Source of the DNA: DASQMT01 sp963839615 | GTDB lineage: Bacteria; Actinomycetota; Thermoleophilia; Solirubrobacterales; Solirubrobacteraceae | NCBI GenBank assembly: GCA_963839615.1 | Contig: CAWIVY010000006.1 | Location: 62,001 to 126,000, forward strand | Direction: 5' to 3' | Length of the DNA: 64,000 bases | In this document: positions 16,628 to 27,124 of the stretch, piece by piece | Numbering within the stretch: position 1 is the first letter of the stretch | Layout of the letters: the number at the start of each line of letters is the position of its first letter | Notes under the pieces: model-generated | What the model was told of the DNA's origin: nothing | The model's input: only the letters and a program-made list of their open reading frames with translations | The model's database searches: none | Translations under genes and position numbers: made by a program

Positions 16628-17026
16628 TCAGCGCTTCGCCAGATCGAGCGAGCAGGAGTTGATGCAGTAGCGCATCCCGCCCGCGTCGCGCGGCCCGTCG
16701 TCGAAGACGTGGCCGAGGTGGCCGCCGCAGCGCTTGCAGACGACCTCGGTGCGGCTCATCCCGAGCGAGTCGTCCGAGCGCAGCTCGACCGCCTCGGCGA
16801 AGCGGGGCTCGGTGAAGCTCGGCCAGCCTGAGCCCGACTCGAACTTCGTGTTCGAGTCGAAGAGCTCGTTGCCGCAGCCGGCGCAGCGGTAGACGCCGTC
16901 GTCGTGGCAGTCCCACAGCGCGCCGGTGAACGGCGGCTCCGTCCCGCCCTCGCGCAGCACGCGGTAGCGCTCGGGTGACAGCTCCTGCCGCCACTCCGCG
17001 TCGGTCTTGGAGATCTCTGTAGCCAT
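16628..17026 (-). CDS. msrB: Peptide-methionine (R)-S-oxide reductase MsrB
   Basis: A 132-residue repair enzyme that reduces methionine-R-sulfoxide in proteins. Zinc is held by Cys48/Cys51 (CAGC) and Cys97/Cys100 (CKRC). SGSGWPSF forms the substrate pocket. The catalytic Cys121 is in RYCINS, with an extra Cys125 four residues on that could act as a resolving thiol (inference). Length and motifs fit the single-domain MsrB family. The ATG at 17026 has TACCCT 6 bases upstream, so the mRNA is probably leaderless, and it is divergent from the M20 gene with only 24 bp between starts. The 3' end abuts the stop of the flavin oxidase. Confidence 0.96.
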   Translation of the reverse strand: MATEISKTDAEWRQELSPERYRVLREGGTEPPFTGALWDCHDDGVYRCAGCGNELFDSNTKFESGSGWPSFTEPRFAEAVELRSDDSLGMSRTEVVCKRCGGHLGHVFDDGPRDAGGMRYCINSCSLDLAKR

Positions 17027-17032
17027 GCATGA

Positions 17033-17038
17033 AGGGTA
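17033..17038 (-). promoter_or_regulatory. -10 box for msrB
   Basis: TACCCT on the minus strand ends 6 bases before the msrB ATG at 17026. The whole divergent gap to the M20 gene is 24 bp, so both promoters must overlap each other or the coding regions. Confidence 0.4.
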
Positions 17039-17050
17039 GAACTCCGGCCC

Positions 17051-18184
17051 ATGGATATCCAAGCAAGCGAGGTCGAGCGCCTGGTCGCGGCGCTCGTCGC
17101 GATCGACTCCGTCAACCCGACGCTCGTGCCGGGCGGCGCGGGCGAGGCGGAGGTCATGAGCTTCGCCGCGGCGTGGATGGCCGATGCCGGCCTCGAGGTC
17201 GACGTCGTCGAGGCCGCGCCCGGGCGCCCGTCGGTGGTCGGCACGGCGCGCGGCCGTGGCGGCGGGCGCTCGCTGATGCTCAACGGCCACCTCGACACGG
17301 TCGGCGTCGACGGGATGAGCGAGCCGCACTCGGCCGCGGTCCGCGACGGCCGGCTCTATGGCCGCGGCGGATACGACATGAAGGGCGGCGTCGCGGCCTG
17401 CATGCTCACCGCGGCCGCCGCGGTTCGCGCCGGGCTGGCCGGCGACGTGGTCGTCTGCGCGGTCGCCGACGAGGAGCACTCGAGCATCGGCACCCGAGCG
17501 GTGCTCGAGCACGTGCGCGCCGACGCCTGCGTCGTGGCCGAGCCGACGAGCCTCGACGTCGTGGTCGCCCACAAGGGCTTCGCCTGGTGGGAGGTGACCG
17601 CCGCCGGGCGCGCGGCGCACGGGTCGCAGCCGCACCTCGGCGTCGACGCGATCGCCGCGATCGGCCCGGTGCTGGTCGCCATCGGCGAGCTCGAGGACCT
17701 GCTGGGGAACCGCCGGCACGAGCTGCTCGGACCCGGCTCCGTGCACGCCTCGCTGATCGCGGGCGGGCAGGAGCTGTCGAGCTATCCCGAGCACTGCGTG
17801 CTGGCGATCGAGCGGCGCACGCTGCCGGGCGAGGACGCGGCGCAACTCGACGCCGAGCTGGAGCGGCTCGTCGCCGGCACAGGCGGCCCGGCGCAGCTCA
17901 GCGGCAGGACGACGCTCGTGCGCGAGCCGTTCGAGGTCTCGCCCGAGGAGCCGATCGTCGAACTGCTGCGCGAGCAGGTGGCGGCGCGGCTGGGGCACGA
18001 GCCGAAGGTGCGCGGCCACAGCGCCTGGATGGACGCGGCGTTCATCAGCGCAACGGGCATCCCGACGGTCGTGTTCGGGCCCGACGGCGCCGGCGCGCAC
18101 GCGGTCGAGGAGTGGGTCGACCTCGCGAGCGTGCGCGAGTGCGCCGAGGTCATGCTCGCCACCGCGCGCGCGTTCTGCGGATGA
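17051..18184 (+). CDS. M20-family deacylase/peptidase (ArgE/DapE type)
   Basis: A 377-residue di-zinc hydrolase. It shows NGHLDTVGV (His and Asp), GRGGYDMKGG (bridging Asp), VADEEHSS (catalytic and metal Glu), the metal Asp region AEPTSLD, the lid domain starting GRAAHGSQPH (about residues 190-300) and the last His in GAGAHAVEEW. It is closer to acetylornithine deacetylase/succinyl-diaminopimelate desuccinylase-like proteins than the copy at 9351 is. No amino acid biosynthesis genes are nearby, so a specific ArgE or DapE name is not justified. It is probably cytoplasmic. It ends at a hairpin shared with the convergent LuxR-family gene. Confidence 0.9.
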   Translation: MDIQASEVERLVAALVAIDSVNPTLVPGGAGEAEVMSFAAAWMADAGLEVDVVEAAPGRPSVVGTARGRGGGRSLMLNGHLDTVGVDGMSEPHSAAVRDGRLYGRGGYDMKGGVAACMLTAAAAVRAGLAGDVVVCAVADEEHSSIGTRAVLEHVRADACVVAEPTSLDVVVAHKGFAWWEVTAAGRAAHGSQPHLGVDAIAAIGPVLVAIGELEDLLGNRRHELLGPGSVHASLIAGGQELSSYPEHCVLAIERRTLPGEDAAQLDAELERLVAGTGGPAQLSGRTTLVREPFEVSPEEPIVELLREQVAARLGHEPKVRGHSAWMDAAFISATGIPTVVFGPDGAGAHAVEEWVDLASVRECAEVMLATARAFCG

Positions 18185-18191
18185 ACGCGCG

Positions 18192-18216
18192 CTAAACGGG
18201 GGCTGGCACCGTTTAG
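18192..18216. terminator. Bidirectional hairpin between convergent genes
   Basis: CTAAACGG (18192-18199) pairs perfectly with CCGTTTAG (18209-18216) across a 9-base loop. It fills the 36-bp gap between the M20 stop (18184) and the LuxR-family stop (18221), the expected place for a shared terminator. Confidence 0.6.
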
Positions 18217-18220
18217 GTTC

Positions 18221-21217
18221 TCAGGCAGCCACGAGACCCAGCCGGTGGGCGACCGCGGCGGCCTCGACCCGTCCGTGGACGCCGAGCTTGGCGAGGATGC
18301 GCGAGACGTGCACCGATGCCGTCTTCTCGCTCATGAACAGCGTCTCGCCGATCACGCGGTTCGTGCGGCCCTCGGCAACTAGCAGCAGCACCTCGAGCTC
18401 GCGCGGCGTGAGGCCGAGCCGGGCGGCCGGCGAGTCGTCGGGCGCGGGCGCAACCGTGTCGGGCGCGGGCTCGCTCAGGTCGATGCGCGCGCGGCGCGCG
18501 AGCGCTGCGACGTCCGCGCCGATGAGGGAGAAGCCCGTCTCCGCGGCGACGGCGGCCGCAGCGCGCAGCGGCACCGCGGCGGCGGCACGGTCTCCGGCCG
18601 TCACGAGCGCCTCGCCGGCGCGGAAGCGCGCGTACGCGGCGCTGAGCGGAAGCGAGATCGCGTCGAACGCGAGCGCCACCTCCTCCCATGGGGCGGCGTC
18701 CGCGGGGGTTTCGCCCAGCAGCGTCTTGCGCCGCGCCAGCTCGGCGGCGGCCATCCCGCCCCAGGCGCACGCCTCGTCGAACCGCGGCCGCGCCTCCGCG
18801 CGCTCCCGCAGCGCGGCGGCCACCTCGTCCAGCACCGGCTCGTAGGGCTCGCCAAGCGCCTGCGCGCGGCCCGCCGCGTCGGCCTCCACGCGCTGGGCCA
18901 TCCAGGCCATCCGCAGCAGCCGTGTCGCCTCGTCGGCGTGCGCGATGCGGGGAGCGGCGCGCAGCACCACGGCGCGCGCGTCGTCCATCCGGTCCCGGCG
19001 CAGGGCGAGCTCGACCTCGATCTCCGTGCGCGGCTCGATCCACTGCGGCTCGGCCACCGACTCGCTCAGGCGGCACAGCTTCTCGAGCTCCTCCGCAGTT
19101 GCGGCGAGGTCGCCGGTGAGCAGCGCGAGCCGTGCGCGCATGTAGCGCCAGTAGATGCCGGTGTAGGAGATCGCCTCGCCCGGGATCCGCGCGGGCATGT
19201 GCTCGCGGGCCTCGGCGAGCCGCCCCAACCGCGTGAGCAGGTAGGCCTCTTGGACGGCGAGCCAGGCGTCGAAGCTCGTCCGCTCCGGGCGCTTGTGCGC
19301 CTCGGCGAGCTCCCCGCGCGCGACCGCGAGCCCCTCCTCCGTGCGCCCGGCGAGGTCGAGCAGCTCCGAGAGGTTGCCGGCGGCGCGGCCGCGGTCGGCC
19401 GGGGAGGCGATCGCACCGGCACGGTCGTAGCCCTCGCGCATCGTGGCGATCCCCTCCGCCTCATCGCCGAGCCCGGCCTGCGTGAATCCGAGCGTGACCA
19501 GCGCCCGCACCTCGGTCAGCTCCGCACCCGCCGCACGTGCCTCGGCCAGCGCCTGCGTAACGGTCGCGAGCGTCTTCTCGTAGTCGCCGAGCAGCATCTC
19601 CACGCGCGAGCGCTCCTCGAGCACCCGCGCGCGCTCGGCGCTGGGCCCCGGTGGGAGCAGCTCGACCGCGCGGTCGAAGGCGGCGAAGCTCTCGCTGCCG
19701 GCGCCGGCCTGGCGGAGCGAGTGGCCCAGCCGCAGGTAGAGCGCGGCGGCGCGCTCCGGGTGCGCGCCGGCATCCAGCGCGGCGAGCGCCTCGCGGATCA
19801 ATGCGACAGATCGCGACGACTCGCCGCGCGCGCTCGCGGCGGTCGCGGCCAGCCGCAGCAGCTCGGCGCGGTCGACCCCCGCGCGCTCCTCGGCGTCGGG
19901 TACGCGCGCCCACAGCTCGAGCGCGCGCTCGAACTGCCGGCCCGCCTCCTCGTAGGCGTAGACGCGCTTGGCGGCAAGCCCCGCGCGCACGCTCGCCGCC
20001 AGCGAGCGGCTCAGCTCGTGCGCCGCGCTCAGGTGGCACGCGAGCTCGGCCGCCACCGTCGCCGCGGAGACGTCGCCCAGGAGCTCGGGCCGCTGCTCCA
20101 GCGCCTCCGCGATGCGGAAGTGCAGCGCGGTGTCCTCGCCGGGGAGCAGGTCGTTGTGCACCGCCTCGCCGACCAGCGCGTGGCGGAACGCGTACAGGCC
20201 GTCGGAGCCGGTCACGAGGACCTGGTGGGCGACCGCCTCGCGGGCGCCGTCCATGACCTCGGCCGGCGGCAGGCCGGCGACGGCCTCGAGCAGCCCGTGC
20301 GTGATCGGCCGGTCGAGCACGGCGGCGGCGCGCACGACGGCTTGAGCGGCGGGCGCGAGCCGCTCCACGCGCGCGAGCAGGACGCCGCGCAGGGTCTCGG
20401 GCAGCCCCCAGCCGTCGCTGTCCTCCGACGCGGCCAGCAGCTCCTCGGTGAACAGCGGGTTGCCCTGCGAGCGCCCGTAGAGCCGCTCCGCCAGCGCGGC
20501 CGAGGCCGGCTCCTGGAGGATGCCCTCGAGCTGCTCGGCCAGCTCGCCGCGGTCGAAGCGCTCCAGCGTGATCCGCTCGACGCCCGCGGCGTGCTCGAGC
20601 TCGGCCAGCAGCGGACGCAGCGGATGGCGCCGGTGCAGCTCGTCCGAGCGATACGTGACGACGAGGCAGAGCCGCTCCTCGCGCGCGCTGCGCACGAGGA
20701 ACGTGAGGAAGTCGCGCGTCGAGCTGTCGGCCCAGTGCAGGTCCTCGATCGCGAGCAGCACGGGGCCGGAGCGGCCGAGTCGCTCGAGCAGGGCGAGCAT
20801 CGCCTCGAACAGCCGCCCCTGGCGCGCGCTGGGCTCGTCGTCGGCGCGGGTCTCCGCGCCGCCGAGCTCGGGCAGCAGCTCCGAGAGCGCGTTGCGCGTT
20901 CCCTCCGGCAGCTGCTCGGACTCCTCGGCGTCGAGGCCGCGCGCGAGCGGGCGCAACGCCCCGACGAGCGGCGCGTAGGGGATCTGCGCGCCGCCGAGCT
21001 CGAGGCATTGGCCGAGCAGCACGCGCGCGCCGCTCGCCACGGCGCGGGACTCGAACTCGCGCAGCAGGCGCGTCTTGCCGACGCCCGACTCGCCGCCGAC
21101 GAACGCGAACGACGGCCGGCCCTGCGTGGCGCGCTCGAGCACGCCGGACAAGAGGTCGAGCTGGAAGCTCCGGCCGACGAACCGCTCGGAGCTGACGCGA
21201 CGGGACACGACGTCCAT
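18221..21217 (-). CDS. LAL-type LuxR-family transcriptional regulator with AAA ATPase domain
   Basis: A 998-residue regulator of the MalT/LAL class. The N-terminal AAA_16 domain has Walker A GGESGVGKT (residues 41-49) and Walker B VLLAIEDLHWAD. A long helical TPR-like region (about 430-900) follows, with repeated Ala-rich helices such as GDYEKTLATVTQALAEARAAG. The C-terminal LuxR helix-turn-helix begins LTPRELEVLLLVAEGRTNRVIGETLFMSEKT, written here as separate motifs LTPRELEVLLL and SEKTASVHVSRIL. Such proteins activate target operons when ATP and an inducer bind. The ATG at 21217 gives the family's usual start just before the ATPase domain. Targets are unknown; the neighbouring small transcription unit with direct repeats is one candidate. 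Confidence 0.93.
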   Translation of the reverse strand: MDVVSRRVSSERFVGRSFQLDLLSGVLERATQGRPSFAFVGGESGVGKTRLLREFESRAVASGARVLLGQCLELGGAQIPYAPLVGALRPLARGLDAEESEQLPEGTRNALSELLPELGGAETRADDEPSARQGRLFEAMLALLERLGRSGPVLLAIEDLHWADSSTRDFLTFLVRSAREERLCLVVTYRSDELHRRHPLRPLLAELEHAAGVERITLERFDRGELAEQLEGILQEPASAALAERLYGRSQGNPLFTEELLAASEDSDGWGLPETLRGVLLARVERLAPAAQAVVRAAAVLDRPITHGLLEAVAGLPPAEVMDGAREAVAHQVLVTGSDGLYAFRHALVGEAVHNDLLPGEDTALHFRIAEALEQRPELLGDVSAATVAAELACHLSAAHELSRSLAASVRAGLAAKRVYAYEEAGRQFERALELWARVPDAEERAGVDRAELLRLAATAASARGESSRSVALIREALAALDAGAHPERAAALYLRLGHSLRQAGAGSESFAAFDRAVELLPPGPSAERARVLEERSRVEMLLGDYEKTLATVTQALAEARAAGAELTEVRALVTLGFTQAGLGDEAEGIATMREGYDRAGAIASPADRGRAAGNLSELLDLAGRTEEGLAVARGELAEAHKRPERTSFDAWLAVQEAYLLTRLGRLAEAREHMPARIPGEAISYTGIYWRYMRARLALLTGDLAATAEELEKLCRLSESVAEPQWIEPRTEIEVELALRRDRMDDARAVVLRAAPRIAHADEATRLLRMAWMAQRVEADAAGRAQALGEPYEPVLDEVAAALRERAEARPRFDEACAWGGMAAAELARRKTLLGETPADAAPWEEVALAFDAISLPLSAAYARFRAGEALVTAGDRAAAAVPLRAAAAVAAETGFSLIGADVAALARRARIDLSEPAPDTVAPAPDDSPAARLGLTPRELEVLLLVAEGRTNRVIGETLFMSEKTASVHVSRILAKLGVHGRVEAAAVAHRLGLVAA

Positions 21218-21232
21218 TGTCGCGCAGCCGGC

Positions 21233-21270
21233 CCGGGAACCGACGCCGCGTTGCGCGGCGTCGGTCCCGG
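21233..21270 (-). terminator. Strong hairpin terminator after the small ORF
   Basis: ACCGACGCCGCG (21239-21250) and CGCGGCGTCGGT (21254-21265) pair perfectly around TTG. The stem is extended by CCGGG/CCCGG with a single bulged A, giving 17 base pairs in all. It starts 19 bases after the stop of the minus-strand small gene and lies between that gene and the LuxR-family start. Confidence 0.65.
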
Positions 21271-21288
21271 ACGAGCCGGGGGGAGTGG

Positions 21289-21504
21289 TCACCGGGCGCG
21301 GAGGGATGCGGCGCCAGGCTGACCGAGAGCGCGGGAATCCGTTCCCGGTGCAGCGCGCGGGGGGATGCCGTGCGCTGAAGCCACCCGCGCCGCGAACGCG
21401 GCGAACGGGCGACGGATCGAGGCCACGCGCCGGGCGTCGCGAGCTTCGAGCTGACGGCTGCGGGCGGACTCGTGTGCGAGGATCAGGTGGAGCGAGCCAT
21501 GCAT
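21289..21504 (-). CDS. Small hypothetical protein, 71 residues, Arg/Ala-rich
   Basis: A short gene that I do not recognise. The ATG at 21504 has a good ribosome site (AAGGAAA, spacing about 4-5). The protein starts MHGSLHLILAHESARSRQ, continues as a charged Arg/Ala helix (EARDARRVASIRRPF) and ends in a Pro/Gly/Ala-rich tail. There is no membrane segment or Cys. It is supported by its own context: two direct repeats about 100 bp upstream, a leader with a ribosome site, and a strong hairpin 19 bp after the stop. Short Arg-rich proteins with a His/Leu N-terminal helix occur in other actinobacteria without known function (recollection, not checked). Coding is likely but not certain. Confidence 0.5.
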   Translation of the reverse strand: MHGSLHLILAHESARSRQLEARDARRVASIRRPFAAFAARVASAHGIPPRAAPGTDSRALGQPGAASLRAR

Positions 21505-21604
21505 GGGATTTCCTTCCGATAGAGGTCGTCGCTTGGACGTATTGCCAAGGTACGGCTGAGAGGCGGGTCCCACATCGGCAGTTCGCGCGCACTTGGGGGA
21601 CCCG

Positions 21605-21635
21605 ACCCCTTACCGTTGACGCCGCAACCCCTTAC
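21605..21635. promoter_or_regulatory. Direct repeats upstream of the small ORF (possible activator site)
   Basis: ACCCCTTAC occurs at 21605-21613 and again at 21627-21635; start-to-start spacing is 22 bp, two helical turns. Read with the small gene, the motif is GTAAGGGGT twice, about 100 bp upstream of its ATG. A dimeric activator binding one DNA face is a reasonable inference. The bases between 21505 and 21604 hold the leader and no other ORF. Confidence 0.5.
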
Positions 21636-21655
21636 GGCATTCCACGGCCCTCTGA

Positions 21656-22267
21656 TTACGCCTCGCCGCGCTCCTCGGGGGCGTCCTCGGCGAGGATCCG
21701 GTAGAGCGCCCGGCGGGCCCCGTCGAGCACCTCCTTGGCCTCCGCCTGCTGGGCCTCGGACCCCGAGTGCGTGAGCTGGTAGAGCGCCATCCCGATGTGG
21801 CGCATCGCGCCCATCAGATCGAACGCGCCTTCGCCCATGTCGCCCTTGACCGCATCCCAGGGCGCGGCGAGATCGTCGTCCCGTGCCGCGACCTCGGCCC
21901 GGCCCGCGTCGGTCAGCTCGTACGCCTTGCGGCCCTCGCCGGGCTCGACGCGCACGAGGCCCTCGTCCTCGAGCTGCTGCAGCGCCGGGTAGACCGAGCC
22001 GGGGCTCGGCCGCCAGACGCCGTCGGAGCGCTGCTCGATCTCCTGCATCAGCTGGTAGCCGTTGCGCGGCTCCTCGTCGAGCAGCACCAGCAGCGCCGCG
22101 CGGACGTCGCCGCGCCGGGCACGGGGCCCGCGCGGAGGTCCGAAGCCGGGGAACTGCCGGCCGCCGTGGCGGCCGTGCCGCGGGCCGGATCCGCGACCGC
22201 CGGAGCGGCTCATGGCGAGCCAGCCGAACAGCCGCGGATCGATCGTCGATGCATGACATCCGTGCAT
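21656..22267 (-). CDS. PadR-family transcriptional regulator
   Basis: A 203-residue regulator. After a Gly/Arg/His-rich N-terminal arm of about 60 residues comes a PadR winged helix (DVRAALLVLLDEEPRNGYQL, then GSVYPALQQLEDEGLV and KAYELTDAGR). The C-terminal coiled helix (AEAKEVLDGARRALYRIL) is used for dimerisation. The start at 22267 has a clear AAGGTGA ribosome site; a further in-frame ATG 27 codons later would remove only part of the arm. It is divergent from the pentose phosphate operon and its promoter overlaps a palindrome, so autoregulation and control of that operon are likely. The signal it senses is unknown. Confidence 0.92.
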   Translation of the reverse strand: MHGCHASTIDPRLFGWLAMSRSGGRGSGPRHGRHGGRQFPGFGPPRGPRARRGDVRAALLVLLDEEPRNGYQLMQEIEQRSDGVWRPSPGSVYPALQQLEDEGLVRVEPGEGRKAYELTDAGRAEVAARDDDLAAPWDAVKGDMGEGAFDLMGAMRHIGMALYQLTHSGSEAQQAEAKEVLDGARRALYRILAEDAPEERGEA

Positions 22268-22281
22268 CCGCGTCACCTTCT

Positions 22282-22319
22282 TTCGTAGGTTGCTTACGCG
22301 ATGCGTCAACGATATATCG
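22282..22319. promoter_or_regulatory. padR promoter with overlapping palindrome facing the tkt operon
   Basis: On the minus strand TTGACG (22304-22309) and TACGAA (22282-22287) are separated by 16 bases and lead into the padR ribosome site. The perfect palindrome CGATATATCG (22310-22319) abuts the -35. On the plus strand TTGCTT (22290-22295) and TATATC (22313-22318), spaced 17, could drive tkt. A PadR dimer on the palindrome would block both, which is inference. Confidence 0.5.
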
Positions 22320-22402
22320 CAAGTATTCGGATGTCAAGACTTCGGCCGGGGGCCCGGCTCCGATAGTTTCCGCGGCACGAGCAGGCGACGACGAGGAGCC
22401 GC

Positions 22403-24429
<2,027 letters not shown>

Positions 24430-24433
<4 letters not shown>

Positions 24434-27124
24434 GCACCGCGGTCAACGAGCGCCTGGCGGCGCTCACCGTGGCCGGGACGAGCGTCTGGCTCGACCAGAT
24501 CCGGCGCGGCATGATCGAGAGCGGCGAGCTCGCCCGGATGGTCCAGGAGGACTCGCTCCGCGGCGTCACGTCGAACCCGGCGATCTTCGAGAAGGCGATC
24601 CTCGGCTCGCCCGACTACGACGCCGAGGTGGCCGAGGCCGCCACCGAGGGCCTGTCGGCACGCGAGGTCTACCGCCGGCTCGCGGTCCGCGACGTCCAGC
24701 TCGCCGCCGACGTGCTGCGCGCGGTGTACGAGGACAGCGGCGGCTTCGACGGCTACGTCTCGCTCGAGGTCGCGCCGCGGCTCGCGCATGACACCGACGG
24801 GACGCTCGAGCAGGCCCGGATGTACTGGGAGCTCGTCGACCGGCCCAACCTGATGATCAAGATCCCCGCCACGCCCGCGGGGATCCCGGCGATCGAGAGC
24901 GCCCTCTACGAGGGGATGAACGTCAACGTCACGCTGCTGTTCGGCGTCGGGCCCTACGAGGACGTGATGCGGGCCTACATCCGCGCGATGCGGCGCCGCC
25001 ATGCCGATGGCCTGCCGCTCGACCGCCACTCGGTCGCGTCGTTCTTCGTCTCGCGCGTCGACACGGAGGTCGACAAGCGGCTGGCCGGCGCCGGCCGCGA
25101 GGATCTCCGCGGGCGCGCCGGGCTCGCCAACGCGCGCGCCGCCTACCGGGCGTTCCAGCAGATGTTCGGCGGCGAGGAGTTCGCCGCGCTGCGCGACGCC
25201 GGCTGCCCTGTGCAGCGCCCGCTCTGGGCCTCGACCGGCGTCAAGAACCCCGCGTATCCCGACACCCTCTACGTGTACGGCCTGGTCGCGCCGGACACGG
25301 TCAACACAATGCCGCTGCCGACGCTGCAGGCCGCCGCGGGCGAGGGCGAGGTGACCGGCGCCACGGCGGCCGAGGACCCGGCCGGCGACCTGGCGGCGCT
25401 GGCGGAGGCCGGGATCGACCTCGAAGACGTGACCGACCAGCTGCTGCGCGACGGGATCGAGGCGTTCGTCGTGCCGATGAACAAGCTGCTTTCGGGCATC
25501 GAGGCGAAGCGCGAAGCGATCGTGACCGGCCGCCCGAGCTCGTTCGAGGCCGACCTGCCGCCCGAGCTGGAGGGTCCGGTCGCCGAGCGGCTGCGCCAGG
25601 CGGAGAGCGACGACGTCGTGCGCCGCATCTGGCGCAAGGAAGGCACTCTCTGGGCGCCGGCGGGCACGCCGGAGCTCGAGGATCGGCTCGGCTGGCTGAC
25701 GATCGCGGACAAGCTGCTCGAGGACCTGCCGGCGATCCAGGAGTTCGTGCGCGGCGTGCGCGAGGCGGGCATGACCGACGTCGTGCTGCTCGGCATGGGC
25801 GGGTCCAGCCTCGCGCCCGAGGTCTTCCGGCGCTCGAGCCCGCCGTCGGAGGGCGCATTGGCGCTGCACGTGCTCGACTCGACCGAGCCGCTCGCCGTCA
25901 AGGCGGTTGCGGACGCGATCGACGTCGCGCGCACCCTCTTCATCGTGTCGTCCAAGTCGGGCGGCACGATCGAGCCCAACGCACTGCTCGCCTACTTCCG
26001 CGGCCTGCAGCCGGACCCGAGCCATTTCGTGGCGATCAGCGATCCCGGCACGTCGATGCACCGGCTGGCCGAGGACGAGGGCTTCCGCCACGTCTTCGTC
26101 TCCGATCCCGAGATCGGCGGGCGCTACTCCGCGCTCTCGCCGTTCGGCATCGTCCCCGCCGCACTCGCGGGCGTCGACGTGCAGGGGGTGCTCGAGGGCG
26201 CCCAGGTGGCGGCGGAGAACTGCGAGCTGACCGAGGGCAACTCGGGCCTGTGGCTCGGCGCGGCGCTCGGCGAGCTGTCGCGACGGGGACGCGACAAGCT
26301 GACGTTCGTCGTCGACCCCCCGATCACGTCGTTCGGGCTCTGGGCCGAGCAGCTCGTGGCCGAGTCGACGGGCAAGCAGGGCCGCGGCATCCTGCCGATC
26401 GCCGACGAGCCGCTGCTCGACCCCGGCGCCTACGGGGACGACCGCGTGTTCCTGCACCTGCGCGATGCCGACGCGCCGGACCCGCGCCACGCGGAGGCGG
26501 TCCGCGGCTACGCCGCCGCCGGCCACCCGACGATCACCGTGACCGCCGGCGGCGTGAACGACCTCGGGCGGATCTTCTTCTTCGCCGAGTTCGCCACCGC
26601 GGTGGCCGGCTGGGCGCTGGAGATCGAACCCGTTCGACCAGCCCAACGTCCAGGAGGCGAAGGACAACACCGCGAAGGTGCTCGAGCAGGGCCCGCCCGA
26701 GGGCCTCCAGGACGGCTCGCTCACCGAGCTGCTCGACGGGCTCGCGGCGCCGGGATACCTGGCGATCATGGGCTACCTGCCCTACGACGACGCGATCGAC
26801 GCCGCGATCGCCGGGTTGCGCGCGGCCGTGATCGAACGCCACGGCGTCGCGACCACGTGGGGGTACGGCCCGCGGTTCCTGCACTCGACGGGCCAGTTCC
26901 ACAAGGGGGGCCCGCCCAGCGGGCGCTTCCTCCAGCTCGTGCACGACTCCGAGGCGGACCTCGCGGTGCCCGGCAAGCCCTACTCGTTCCGCACGCTCAT
27001 CGACGCCCAGGCCGACGGCGACCTGCAGACCCTGCGCGACCACGGCCGTCCGGCCGCCCGCGTGCGGCTGCCCGCCGGCGACCTGGCCGGCGCCATCACG
27101 CGACTCCAGGAGCACTTCCAGTGA
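24430..27124 (+). CDS. tal-pgi: Bifunctional transaldolase/glucose-6-phosphate isomerase (frame broken by one extra base)
   Basis: A fusion protein of about 897 residues after correction. Residues 1-370 are transaldolase: VTSNPAIFEKAI, then the Schiff-base Lys in LMIKIPATPAG and NVNVTLLFG. Residues about 390-897 are glucose-6-phosphate isomerase: GMGGSSLAPEVFR, FIVSSKSGGTIEPNAL and a C-terminal HSTGQFHKGG. The frame breaks at CCC 26629-26631 (after residue 733), where one C too many puts the rest in the +1 frame; removing it restores EIEPFDQPNVQEAKDN and an ORF ending exactly in a GTGA overlap with gnd. Sequence error is the likeliest cause; a genuine mutation would remove the isomerase C-terminus. 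The enzyme links erythrose-4-P/sedoheptulose-7-P exchange to fructose-6-P/glucose-6-P. Confidence 0.9.

Noticed and set aside
17051..18184. Naming this M20 enzyme argE or dapE.
   Set aside because: Family motifs are shared by many deacylases and peptidases, and no arginine or lysine biosynthesis genes are nearby.
26620..26640. Programmed ribosomal frameshift in tal-pgi.
   Set aside because: There is no slippery heptamer or downstream pseudoknot, and three other genes nearby have the same kind of one-base insertion, which fits sequence error better.
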